A stretch of DNA of 12,572 bases, from the NCBI GenBank assembly GCA_900552365.1, contig URZP01000040.1, forward strand, positions 1 to 12,572, read 5' to 3'. The number at the start of each line of letters is the position of its first letter. Position 1 is the stretch's first letter. Origin of the DNA: an uncultured Coriobacteriaceae bacterium. Its GTDB lineage: Bacteria; Actinomycetota; Coriobacteriia; Coriobacteriales; Eggerthellaceae. The notes beneath the pieces were generated by a model. It made no database searches and was not told where the DNA came from. It saw only the letters and a list, made by a program, of their open reading frames with translations. Below, piece after piece: positions 6,343-12,572 of the stretch. A program made the translations under genes and the position numbers.

Positions 6343-6487
6343 CCTGTTGGATTACGGTTGGGTTTTTGTTGGATCCTGTTGGACTCGCGCTAGATTACTG
6401 TCGGGTTCTTGCCGGCCGCTGTTAGACAGCCGTCAGATCCTGCTGGATCCCCGATGGTCAGGCGCTCAATTACGGTTGGGTTTGTGT
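6343..6487 (-). repeat. Degenerate short repeats in the folE upstream region
   Basis: The gap between xth and folE is built from diverged copies of one element. On the plus strand ATTACGGTTGGGTTT occurs at 6351 and again at 6469, with a diverged copy ATTACTGTCGGGTTC at 6394. TCCTGTTGGA-type words recur at 6343, 6374 and 6438. The last copy on the minus strand contains the folE Shine-Dalgarno (CCAACAGGAG). The spacings are 43 and 75 nt, so the array is imperfect. It looks like old tandem duplication of a leader segment. I recognise no known riboswitch or operator. Confidence 0.55.
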
Positions 6488-6492
6488 GCTGG

Positions 6493-7437
6493 CTAATTAT
6501 TTTCAAGCTCAAGCATAACGGGACAATGGTCCGATCCGTAGACTTCGCTCAAAATGCTTGCGGTCTGCACGTTTTCGCGAAGGGCATCGCTAACCAAAAA
6601 GTAGTCGATGCGCCACCCCGCGTTGTTCTCGCGCGCGTGGAAACGATAGCTCCACCACGAGTACGCGCCCTCAACGTCGGGATGCAAATAGCGGAAGGTG
6701 TCGGTAAAGCCCGCGTGCAGAAGCTCGCCGAACTTCCCGCGCTCCTCGTCCGAGAAACCCGCGTTGCCGCGATTAGGGCCCGGGTTCTTCAGGTCGATCT
6801 CATTATGAGCCACGTTCAGATCGCCGCAGACCACCACGGGTTTCGCATCAGCGGTTTCGCCTGCTTCAGTGCGAGGCAGCCACGACGCTGGGATGTGTCC
6901 CGCGCCCAGCATGATCTTGCCGGGGTCGATATCCGCGCCGTTCTTGCCTTCGCCTGCGCCCGCGTCGGGCAACAGTACGACGGCTCCTTCACCATCGACG
7001 CGCTCGACAGGCACGCCAGCAGGCAAAACGCCCTCTTCCAAGCCTTTGCAGAAGTCGCGGAACGCATCATCCCATTCCATGCGATGGTCGATGCGCGCCA
7101 AACCGTTCTGGGCATTCGGCGTGTACACGCACACGAACCAGCATTCGGGGAATTCAAGAGCCACGATGCGGCCTTCATCGTCAAGGTTCGCAAACCCCAA
7201 GCCGTGAAGCACCTGCAGCGGTCTCCTTTTGCTGAAAACCGCCGTTCCCGAATAGCCCTTGCGCTCGGCATAGCTCCAAAACTCCAGGTAGTCCGGCAGG
7301 TCGGGGGCGGCTTGGTTCGCCTGCAGTTTCGTCTCTTGCAGGGCAAGCACATCGGGGTTGATCTGGGCGATGATGTCCTCGAAGCCCTTCTTCATCACCG
7401 CACGCAAGCCGTTGACGTTCCATGAGGCGTATCGCAT
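6493..7437 (-). CDS. xth: Exodeoxyribonuclease III with an internal insertion
   Basis: An AP endonuclease and 3'-5' exonuclease of base-excision repair (EEP superfamily). All catalytic motifs are present: N7 in SWNVNGLRA, E35 in LQETKL, Y105 in VYTPNAQ, D206 and N208 in GDLNVAH, D278 in WRIDYF and D303/H304 in GSDHCP. The protein has 314 residues against about 250-270 for the family. The surplus is a block at about 136-198, rich in Gly, Ala and acidic residues, between the helix ending KGLEE and the strand KPVVVCGDLN. The frame runs through it without a stop, so it is an insertion and not an error that breaks the gene. AGGAG lies 5 nt before the ATG at 7437. It follows rlmH by 157 nt in the same direction. 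Confidence 0.93.
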   Translation of the reverse strand: MRYASWNVNGLRAVMKKGFEDIIAQINPDVLALQETKLQANQAAPDLPDYLEFWSYAERKGYSGTAVFSKRRPLQVLHGLGFANLDDEGRIVALEFPECWFVCVYTPNAQNGLARIDHRMEWDDAFRDFCKGLEEGVLPAGVPVERVDGEGAVVLLPDAGAGEGKNGADIDPGKIMLGAGHIPASWLPRTEAGETADAKPVVVCGDLNVAHNEIDLKNPGPNRGNAGFSDEERGKFGELLHAGFTDTFRYLHPDVEGAYSWWSYRFHARENNAGWRIDYFLVSDALRENVQTASILSEVYGSDHCPVMLELENN

Positions 7438-7494
7438 TCGAACTCCTTTTGTTAGATATAGATAACTGCACGGACGCGCCGCGCAGGGCAGCAG

Positions 7495-7580
7495 CTAAGA
7501 ATAAGCGGGAGCAAGCACGTGGAACCGCGTGATTCCACCAATCAATCGCACTTTTGCGAACACCCGCTTGCGCCGCTTAG
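7495..7580. other. Possible multi-stem structure between rlmH and xth
   Basis: In this gap of 157 nt, nested inverted repeats suggest a branched fold: CTAAG/CTTAG (7495-7499 with 7576-7580), AAGCGGG/CCCGCTT (7503-7509 with 7563-7569), and two inner hairpins, GTGGAA/TTCCAC (7519-7524 with 7533-7538) and TCGCA/TGCGA (7546-7550 with 7555-7559). I do not recognise an RNA family. It could be an untranslated leader of xth, a repeat element or chance pairing. Confidence 0.3.
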
Positions 7581-7598
7581 GCCATCGCGGAATAAGCG

Positions 7599-8078
7599 CT
7601 ACTTATGATAAGGCTCGTTGTGGGCGATTTTTTGAGTGCGGTACAGCTGCTCCAGAAGAACCACGCGAGCAAGGTTATGCGGAAGCGTGATGGGCCCGAA
7701 CGACAACTTCTCGTTCGCGCGGGCGCGCACAGCATCGCTCACGCCGTCGGATCCCCCGATCACGAACGCGAAATCGCTCTTGCCCTGCAACATCAGCTGA
7801 CCAAGATGCCTCGAAAGCTGCTCGCTGGAGCGCTCGACGCCGTCGATGGCCATCAACACCACATGCGTTCCCGACGACAGCTTGCCCAACTCGGCGCAAA
7901 TCGCATCGCCCTCTTTGTTGCGCGCGGCATCAACGCCACCGGCGCGCGCCGGGTCAACATCAGCGATTTCGCGGACCTCGGTTTTCGCGTAGGGTTGCAG
8001 GCGCTTCAGGTATTCCTTGCACGCATCAACCCAAAAGCGCTCTTTCAGTTTTCCAACAGCGACTATCGTGAAACGCAT
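7599..8078 (-). CDS. rlmH: 23S rRNA (pseudouridine1915-N3)-methyltransferase RlmH
   Basis: A SPOUT-class methyltransferase that methylates pseudouridine 1915 in helix 69 of 23S rRNA on the 70S ribosome, using S-adenosylmethionine. The protein has 159 residues, the normal length. The SAM-binding knot motif FVIGGSDGVS (105-114) and the invariant C-terminal tail YRTQKIAHNEPYHK (146-159) are both intact. The start at 8078 lies inside the LCP gene end (16-nt overlap), with AAGGA 9 nt upstream, so the two genes are co-transcribed and probably coupled. The pairing of a ribosome gene with a cell-wall gene looks positional rather than functional. Confidence 0.97.
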   Translation of the reverse strand: MRFTIVAVGKLKERFWVDACKEYLKRLQPYAKTEVREIADVDPARAGGVDAARNKEGDAICAELGKLSSGTHVVLMAIDGVERSSEQLSRHLGQLMLQGKSDFAFVIGGSDGVSDAVRARANEKLSFGPITLPHNLARVVLLEQLYRTQKIAHNEPYHK

Positions 8079-9691
8079 TGCGACGCGTCCTTCCGGTCGG
8101 AGTCGGCGGGGTCCTGACCGTTGGTGGCAACGATCGTTCCCGTCTTTTCATCGATGATCGCATCCTCGGACGGCGGCAAGCCCTCGTCCATGCGCCTCAT
8201 CATGGCCTTCCACTCTTCCTCGTTGGAATACGTGTACCAGCCGTCGCCGATGAGCTTGTTGGTTACCGGGTCCATTGCCGTGTAGAAGTCGGTCGAGGTG
8301 TCCATGCCGCGCATCGCCTGAGCCAAGCCAATGATGTCGGAAACATCCAGGTCAGTAGTCACATACTTGGAAATTGCCGTGACCGAGTTGGCAATAGTGG
8401 CCACATCGGACGACAGGATCTTCTCGGCGATTGCCGACAGAACCAGGCGCTGATTGGCGGCGCGCATCGAATCGGGGTCGGCCGAATCGGCATAAGTGTT
8501 ACGTGAGCGACACAAGATCAGAGCCTGCTCACCGTTGAGGGTTTGCAAGCCCGCGTCCAGATGACCGCCAGCATCCTCATCGTTGATCTCAACAGGAACG
8601 TCAACCTCGACACCGCCCAGCGCATCGACGATGTCGCGGAAGCCGTCGAAATTGATCTCGGCATAGTGCGAGATATCAACGCCCGCAAAGTCAGAAATGG
8701 TTTTGACGGATAGGGCCGCGCCGCCGAACGCATGAGCCGCGTTGACTTTCTGTTGGCCGTATTCGCCCATGTCAACCATGGTGTCGCGATGAATCGAGAC
8801 CATGGAGACCTTCTTGTTCACCGGGTCGATGCGAGCCAGGATGATGCTGTCGGTACGGAACGATCCGCCAAACGACTCGTCCTCTTCGCGCTCGGACGAG
8901 CCGTCGGTGCCCATCAGCAGCATATAGAACGGCTCGTTAGTCAGATCCGTTTCAACCAGGTACTTCTCAAGATCCTTCTGATCAAGGCCTGCGTGCAAGT
9001 TGCCCTCGATATTCTGGTAGTACGCGAAAGCCGCACCGGCGCCCACCAGGACCAATGCAAGGACCGCGACCAAAACGTACTTCAGCTTGCCACCACCGCG
9101 CTTTTTCTGCGCAGGCGCGCGATTGGCAGGTCGACGAGTACCAGCTTGCGGACGAGCGCCCCGATGACGGGGGTCTTGCGAATGAGCAACTTGCGAAGCG
9201 CCCGAGTGACGCCCCGCAGACGTATGCGAGGCGAATTGACGATCGGCGGTCTGGCGCCTTGCCGCATGGCGATCGGCCGATTGCTGTCTGGCTTGCTGGC
9301 GACCGGCCGATGTGTGCTCCGCCATATGGCGATCAACAGAACGCTGCGCTGCCGAACGATCGCGGCTTGGACGAGCAGCACCCGAGCGACCGCCGCTCTG
9401 ACGCGCTGGAGCCTGACGATCGGAGCCGGGGCGGCCTGACGACTGCCGCGATGCCCCCTGCGAGCGCGACAACATAGTCCCGCGATCTGCGCGACTCGTC
9501 CTTTCGGGCTGACGTCCCGCGCGGTCATGATGACGCACATTGCCCGACGAAGAATCCCAGCCCATCAGCGATTGCGAGGAATGATAGGTGCCGTATCGCT
9601 CATCGCGCGATACGTCTTGACGCCTTTGGCGCTGGCTTTCGCCGCGAGAGCGCTGCGCTCTCCCGTTGCGATCATCGCGTCGATTTACCAT
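8063..9691 (-). CDS. LCP (LytR-CpsA-Psr) family cell-wall glycopolymer transferase
   Basis: A membrane-anchored enzyme that moves glycopolymers (teichoic-acid-like or capsular) from a lipid carrier to peptidoglycan, acting outside the membrane. The protein has 542 residues. Residues 1-202 are a hydrophilic, Arg/Gln/Ser/Ala-rich, probably disordered cytoplasmic tail with repeats (HTSAGR at 126-131 and 156-161, SADRH and TADRQ variants). The membrane helix is at about 203-225 and the LCP domain at about 253-430. Its expected catalytic and binding residues are visible: D263 (MGTDGS), R279 and D281 (FRTDSI), R302 and D303 (SIHRDTM), R395/R397 and the later D407/R410. Some 110 further residues end in a polar tail. 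GGAAAGGA precedes the ATG at 9691. It lies 45 nt after murT-gatD and overlaps rlmH. The glycopolymer is unknown. Confidence 0.93.
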   Translation of the reverse strand: MVNRRDDRNGRAQRSRGESQRQRRQDVSRDERYGTYHSSQSLMGWDSSSGNVRHHDRAGRQPERTSRADRGTMLSRSQGASRQSSGRPGSDRQAPARQSGGRSGAARPSRDRSAAQRSVDRHMAEHTSAGRQQARQQSADRHAARRQTADRQFASHTSAGRHSGASQVAHSQDPRHRGARPQAGTRRPANRAPAQKKRGGGKLKYVLVAVLALVLVGAGAAFAYYQNIEGNLHAGLDQKDLEKYLVETDLTNEPFYMLLMGTDGSSEREEDESFGGSFRTDSIILARIDPVNKKVSMVSIHRDTMVDMGEYGQQKVNAAHAFGGAALSVKTISDFAGVDISHYAEINFDGFRDIVDALGGVEVDVPVEINDEDAGGHLDAGLQTLNGEQALILCRSRNTYADSADPDSMRAANQRLVLSAIAEKILSSDVATIANSVTAISKYVTTDLDVSDIIGLAQAMRGMDTSTDFYTAMDPVTNKLIGDGWYTYSNEEEWKAMMRRMDEGLPPSEDAIIDEKTGTIVATNGQDPADSDRKDASQCVSR

Positions 9692-9736
9692 CCCCGTTCC
9701 TTTCCTCGCCTTTATTGAAATGCGAAACCGCTCAAC

Positions 9737-12022
9737 TTACTTGACGCCAAGCTTCTTGCACATTGCTTCGTTGGCGTTGCGCTCGGCGCGGTCGTCAAGA
9801 TCAGCAAGAGGAAGCACCGGGCTTTGCACGCCGGCCTTTCGAGCTCTGCGCTCCAAAGCGCGCTGGATAAGAACGTCGGCAACCTGCGGGTTCTTCGACA
9901 GCAAAGGACCGTGAAGGTACGAGCCGATAAGATTTTTGTAAAGGACGCCGTCAGCGTGATCGGAGTCGTTGTTGCCCGACCCATTCGAGCCGATGACATT
10001 ACCGAAGGGAGCTAATCCCTCGCCCAAGAAGGTGCGGCCAGCATGGTTCTCAAATCCAACAACGGGCATCTGAACCAGCGAGCTTTTCAACACGATGTTG
10101 CCAACAAGTCGATTGTGCGAACCGCCCTCGACGCGTTTGGTGGTGACATCCACCAAAGACAAGCCAGGGACCTCTTCGCTTCCCAGCAGCCATTCGTCAC
10201 CGATGATTTGATATCCACCGCAAATCGCCAAGAGTGTGCCATCGTCCTGCACGTAATCCAACAGTTTTTCGCGCAATTGCGAAAGACCTTCGGACGCCTG
10301 ATGCTGCTCGCGATCGGGACCGCCGCCAATGAACACGATGTCAGCCGTCTGTGCATCGAAATCGACGGGGTCTTCCACACGAACGATCCGAACGGGGATA
10401 CCACGCCACTTCAAACGCTGCTCAAGCACACGAACGTTCCCGTTGTCGCCGTACAGGTTAAGAAGGGTCGGGAACAAATGAGCGATAACCAACGGTTCCA
10501 TATCAACGGGCGCAATAACCGCATCGCCGCCAACAGGCAAACCTGATGCGGATCCAACAGTTTTCACCCCCGCAGCAACGGCGTCGGTCGCAGCGGCATC
10601 TGTCGCAGCACCACCCACCGCGACGTCTTCGGCCCCGGCGGCGATGCCTGCAGAGGCAATCGGACCCAACTTGGAAGGGTCTTTCTCAAGCGCGTCAAGA
10701 TCGGCCTTCACGCCGGGCAGCGCCGTGTAATTGGCAATAGCGAACACCTGGGCCTCGGGCGATTCCGCACGCGCATATTCCAGCACGTCGGCGACGCCAT
10801 CGACCAATCGGGAATCAATGCCGGCGTACTTCAGAACGACCTGAACATCAGCGGCACGCAATCCACCGGCGAACGCGATAAGGTTCGGCATCTTCGCCAG
10901 CTCTTGGAAGTCGATATCCCAAAGCCATGAGACGTCATGACCATCGCCTTCCTTGTCGTTGACGAAAAACGCGACGGCAACCGGACCCTCGTGACCCATG
11001 ACGATCTTCAGATTCTGATTGAAACCCGTTGGGTTCTTGGCAAGGTTCAGCAAGACCTGCGTTTGATCGATGTCATAGCGCTGCAAGCGGCCGTTCTTCG
11101 GGTCGAACTCCTGAACCGCGCGCAGGGTTTCCTGGAACGGAACCCCCACCAAGTCGGCAGCGATAAAAACCGCCAGCGTGTTGTAAACCATGTACGCGCC
11201 CGAGAACGGAACCTCAACACGGCCCGACTGATTAATGAGCATCGCGTCGTAAGCAAGCCCCTTGCTGGATCGGCACGCCTCACCGAACGAGACATTCGAA
11301 GCCGCACACGCAAGGTCCGAGCGGCCGAACCCGCACTCGGGGCAGTGATAGCTTCCCAACTGACCGTACTGACGGTAGTCGTACTCAAGCATGGTCGAGC
11401 ACTTCTGACACATAAGCGCATCGATGACGGCGTTCTGCGGAAGACCCATGTCGCCCTGAACCCCGAAGGGGATGGAAACGTTGTCGACGGAATCGGCGAT
11501 AGCCTGGCACAGCGGGTCGTCGGCGTTGTAAATAAGCGTGGTGTTCGGCGAGGTACGCAGCGTCTTAGCGATGCTTTGCTGAATATGATCGATCTCGCCG
11601 GAGCGATCGAGCTGATCGCGGAACAGGTTAAGAAGAACGACGTAGCGCGACTGCGTGAACGGGAGGATCTTCGCCATCCACAGCTCGTCGCATTCGAAAA
11701 TGCCCCATTCAACAGGCTTGGTGTGCAAAAGCGCCGTTGCAACACCCGAATCGAGGTTGGCACCCGTGCGGTTGCAGACAACCGAGTGACCCGACTTCTC
11801 GATGGCGTCGGCCAGCATATTGGTAACCGTGGTTTTGCCGTTGGTACCCACCACCAAGATGGAGCCGCGCGTCATGCGCGAAGACAAATCGGCAATCAAC
11901 CGAGGATCGGCATACAGAGCAATCTTGCCGGGAAAATTTGCCGCGGGACGATGGAACACGTTTTTCAAACCCCACGTTGACACCGCGCTGATCGCGCGTG
12001 CGCAACCGAACCGTAAACCCAT
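9737..12022 (-). CDS. MurT-GatD fusion: lipid II isoglutaminyl synthase in one chain
   Basis: Amidates the alpha-carboxyl of D-Glu in lipid II to D-isoglutamine in the cytoplasm. In Staphylococcus and Streptococcus this needs two proteins, MurT and GatD; here both lie in one 761-residue frame. MurT part, about 1-450: P-loop GTNGKTT (59-65), a Mur ligase core, a zinc-ribbon-like C205-x-x-C208 and C227-x-x-C230, and the DUF1727 region around LNLAKNPTGFNQNL (325-338). A linker of about 55 residues, rich in Ala, Gly and Val, covers 451-505. GatD part, about 506-761: a CobB/CobQ-like amidotransferase with nucleophile C601 in LAICGGYQIIG and H704 in SYLHGPLL, which supplies ammonia from glutamine. 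GGAAGG is 6 nt before the ATG at 12022. The LCP gene follows 45 nt later, so a cell-wall operon is likely. Confidence 0.95.
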   Translation of the reverse strand: MGLRFGCARAISAVSTWGLKNVFHRPAANFPGKIALYADPRLIADLSSRMTRGSILVVGTNGKTTVTNMLADAIEKSGHSVVCNRTGANLDSGVATALLHTKPVEWGIFECDELWMAKILPFTQSRYVVLLNLFRDQLDRSGEIDHIQQSIAKTLRTSPNTTLIYNADDPLCQAIADSVDNVSIPFGVQGDMGLPQNAVIDALMCQKCSTMLEYDYRQYGQLGSYHCPECGFGRSDLACAASNVSFGEACRSSKGLAYDAMLINQSGRVEVPFSGAYMVYNTLAVFIAADLVGVPFQETLRAVQEFDPKNGRLQRYDIDQTQVLLNLAKNPTGFNQNLKIVMGHEGPVAVAFFVNDKEGDGHDVSWLWDIDFQELAKMPNLIAFAGGLRAADVQVVLKYAGIDSRLVDGVADVLEYARAESPEAQVFAIANYTALPGVKADLDALEKDPSKLGPIASAGIAAGAEDVAVGGAATDAAATDAVAAGVKTVGSASGLPVGGDAVIAPVDMEPLVIAHLFPTLLNLYGDNGNVRVLEQRLKWRGIPVRIVRVEDPVDFDAQTADIVFIGGGPDREQHQASEGLSQLREKLLDYVQDDGTLLAICGGYQIIGDEWLLGSEEVPGLSLVDVTTKRVEGGSHNRLVGNIVLKSSLVQMPVVGFENHAGRTFLGEGLAPFGNVIGSNGSGNNDSDHADGVLYKNLIGSYLHGPLLSKNPQVADVLIQRALERRARKAGVQSPVLPLADLDDRAERNANEAMCKKLGVK

Positions 12023-12100
12023 GGCGCGCCTTCCTGTTTCGTTTCATCTGCTGCCAAAAGCGTTCGCTAGGATGCTTCTTGCCAGTTCATTCGTTTGTAA

Positions 12101-12106
12101 AGTATA
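12101..12106 (-). promoter_or_regulatory. Likely -10 box of the murT-gatD promoter
   Basis: TATACT (complement of 12101-12106) matches the -10 consensus at five of six positions and would give a leader of about 72 nt to the ATG at 12022. No convincing -35 is seen 16-18 nt upstream, where the sequence is C-rich. Confidence 0.45.
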
Positions 12107-12165
12107 GCAATCCGAAAAACGCGGGCAGGGGATCAGGCGCGATTCTCGAATATGTCTTAACAGAC

Positions 12166-12271
12166 CTGCACGTTCGGCGGCCGCAGAGAGCCGATAGCGC
12201 CGCCAAAACGTCCCATGCGCCACTGCATATTCGGCGACCGCAGGGACCCGTCAACGTCGCCAAAACGTCCC
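12166..12271. repeat. Two tandem 49-nt structured repeats (57-nt period)
   Basis: The non-coding gap 12023-12436 holds two copies of one element, 12166-12214 and 12223-12271, both running from CTGCA to CAAAACGTCCC. Each contains a 6-bp stem with a 17-nt loop: GGCGGC/GCCGCC in the first (12176-12181 with 12199-12204) and GGCGAC/GTCGCC in the second (12233-12238 with 12256-12261). The arms differ by a matched change, G-C to A-T, which keeps the pairing. The loops share CGCAG at their start but diverge afterwards. Either strand could be the active one. By position they are upstream of both flanking promoters, so they are probably in neither known transcript. The rest of the gap shows only promoter elements. 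Confidence 0.7.
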
Positions 12272-12380
12272 GAAGACCCCCTCGACCACAGGCACCGACA
12301 TCGGCACAGAGGTGCGATTTACCGGCATACGCTGCAGTTGTGGGCAGCCTGCGAGGTTAATGGCGATTTCGAAAAGACGT

Positions 12381-12409
12381 TTGCGCGCATCTTTCAACTG
12401 CTATATACT
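12381..12409 (+). promoter_or_regulatory. Promoter of tRNA-Thr
   Basis: TTGCGC (12381-12386) and TATACT (12404-12409, five of six) are separated by exactly 17 nt. They predict a start near 12416, about 20 nt ahead of the tRNA. Confidence 0.7.
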
Positions 12410-12436
12410 TTCCAAACGCGCTTGCAAAAGCGCAAT

Positions 12437-12512
12437 GCCGATGTGGCTCAGCTGGTAGAGCAACGCTCTCGTAAAGCGTAGGTCACCGGTTCGAATCCGG
12501 TCGTTGGCTCCA
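12437..12512 (+). tRNA. tRNA-Thr(CGT)
   Basis: A 76-nt cloverleaf with encoded CCA. The acceptor stem is GCCGATG with CGTTGGC (three G-T pairs included). The anticodon stem ACGCT/AGCGT encloses loop CTCGTAA, with anticodon CGT at 12470-12472 (nucleotides 34-36), which reads ACG threonine codons. The T-arm is ACCGGTTCGAATCCGGT. It has its own promoter and terminator. Confidence 0.96.
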
Positions 12513-12521
12513 CGAATGTAC

Positions 12522-12559
12522 GCGGGCTGGGCAGAAATGTCCTGCCCGCTTTCGTTTTC
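12522..12559 (+). terminator. Intrinsic terminator of tRNA-Thr
   Basis: GGGCAG (12529-12534) pairs with CTGCCC (12542-12547) around a 7-nt loop. Alternatively GCGGGC (12522-12527) pairs with GCCCGC (12544-12549). A T-rich run, TTTCGTTTT, follows at 12550-12558. It begins 10-17 nt after the tRNA. Confidence 0.8.
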
Positions 12560-12572
12560 TCGAAATCGCTCC

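Noticed and set aside
4316..6393. Long plus-strand frames of 334 (4316-5320) and 376 residues (5263-6393)
   Set aside because: They are antisense to the CNNM, ACT and folE genes, rich in His, Arg and Gly from reverse-strand codons, and the second crosses several real gene boundaries.
6343..6490. A folate, preQ1 or zinc (Zur) control element ahead of folE
   Set aside because: No Zur-type palindrome and no recognisable riboswitch core; the sequence is better explained as degenerate repeats.
6409..7425. A 338-residue plus-strand frame
   Set aside because: Antisense to exonuclease III, which has all its catalytic motifs on the minus strand.
10937..11980. A 347-residue plus-strand open frame
   Set aside because: It lies fully antisense to the MurT domain, has no recognisable motif, and the minus-strand protein is unmistakable. 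Long antisense frames are expected at this GC content.
12166..12271. CRISPR array
   Set aside because: Only two units with diverged interiors and an 8-nt gap, no spacer-sized unique segments and no cas genes.

Overview
The window reads as an ordinary chromosomal stretch of a fairly GC-rich Gram-positive bacterium. The best fit is a gut actinomycete of the Coriobacteriia (Eggerthellaceae-like). The reasons are: genes for D-glutamate amidation of peptidoglycan (MurT/GatD), an LCP cell-wall ligase, a Firmicutes-style SOS box and UvrX/YolD polymerase pair in a GC-rich genome, RlmH, and tRNA genes with encoded CCA. The genus cannot be fixed from sequence alone.

Layout, left to right. (1) Positions 1-470: the start of a minus-strand AlbA_2/Schlafen-type protein that runs off the window, visibly more A+T-rich than the rest. 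(2) 593-789: an initiator tRNA-Met (minus) with a likely promoter, a leader hairpin and an intrinsic terminator. (3) 841-2859: a compact DNA-damage module. A Y-family polymerase overlaps a YolD-like gene by 4 nt on the minus strand, and a small conserved protein is divergent on the plus strand. One perfect SOS box lies between the two transcription units. (4) 3015-3851: a lone plus-strand amidohydrolase. (5) 3925-12022: a long minus-strand series. In transcription order it holds a single-chain MurT-GatD fusion, an LCP protein, RlmH, an exonuclease III with an unusual insertion, FolE (GTP cyclohydrolase I), a small ACT-domain protein and a CNNM/CorC-type membrane protein ending at a clear terminator. 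(6) 12023-12436: a non-coding region with a likely murT promoter element, two tandem 49-nt structured repeats and a good tRNA promoter. (7) tRNA-Thr(CGT) with its terminator closes the window.

How the genes work together. MurT-GatD amidates lipid II and the adjacent LCP protein attaches glycopolymers to peptidoglycan, so the right part has a cell-envelope theme, with rlmH overlapping the LCP gene. The divergent SOS unit is a self-contained lesion-bypass cassette, and its shared LexA site predicts joint induction. The remaining genes are housekeeping: base-excision repair (Xth), folate/pterin synthesis (FolE), ribosome methylation (RlmH) and membrane ion transport.

The most interesting items are the MurT-GatD fusion, the divergent SOS cassette with a small uncharacterised protein whose mRNA may be leaderless, the tandem repeats at 12166-12271 whose stems differ by a compensatory base-pair change, and the roughly 62-residue insertion in exonuclease III. 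I saw no transposase, integrase or CRISPR array.
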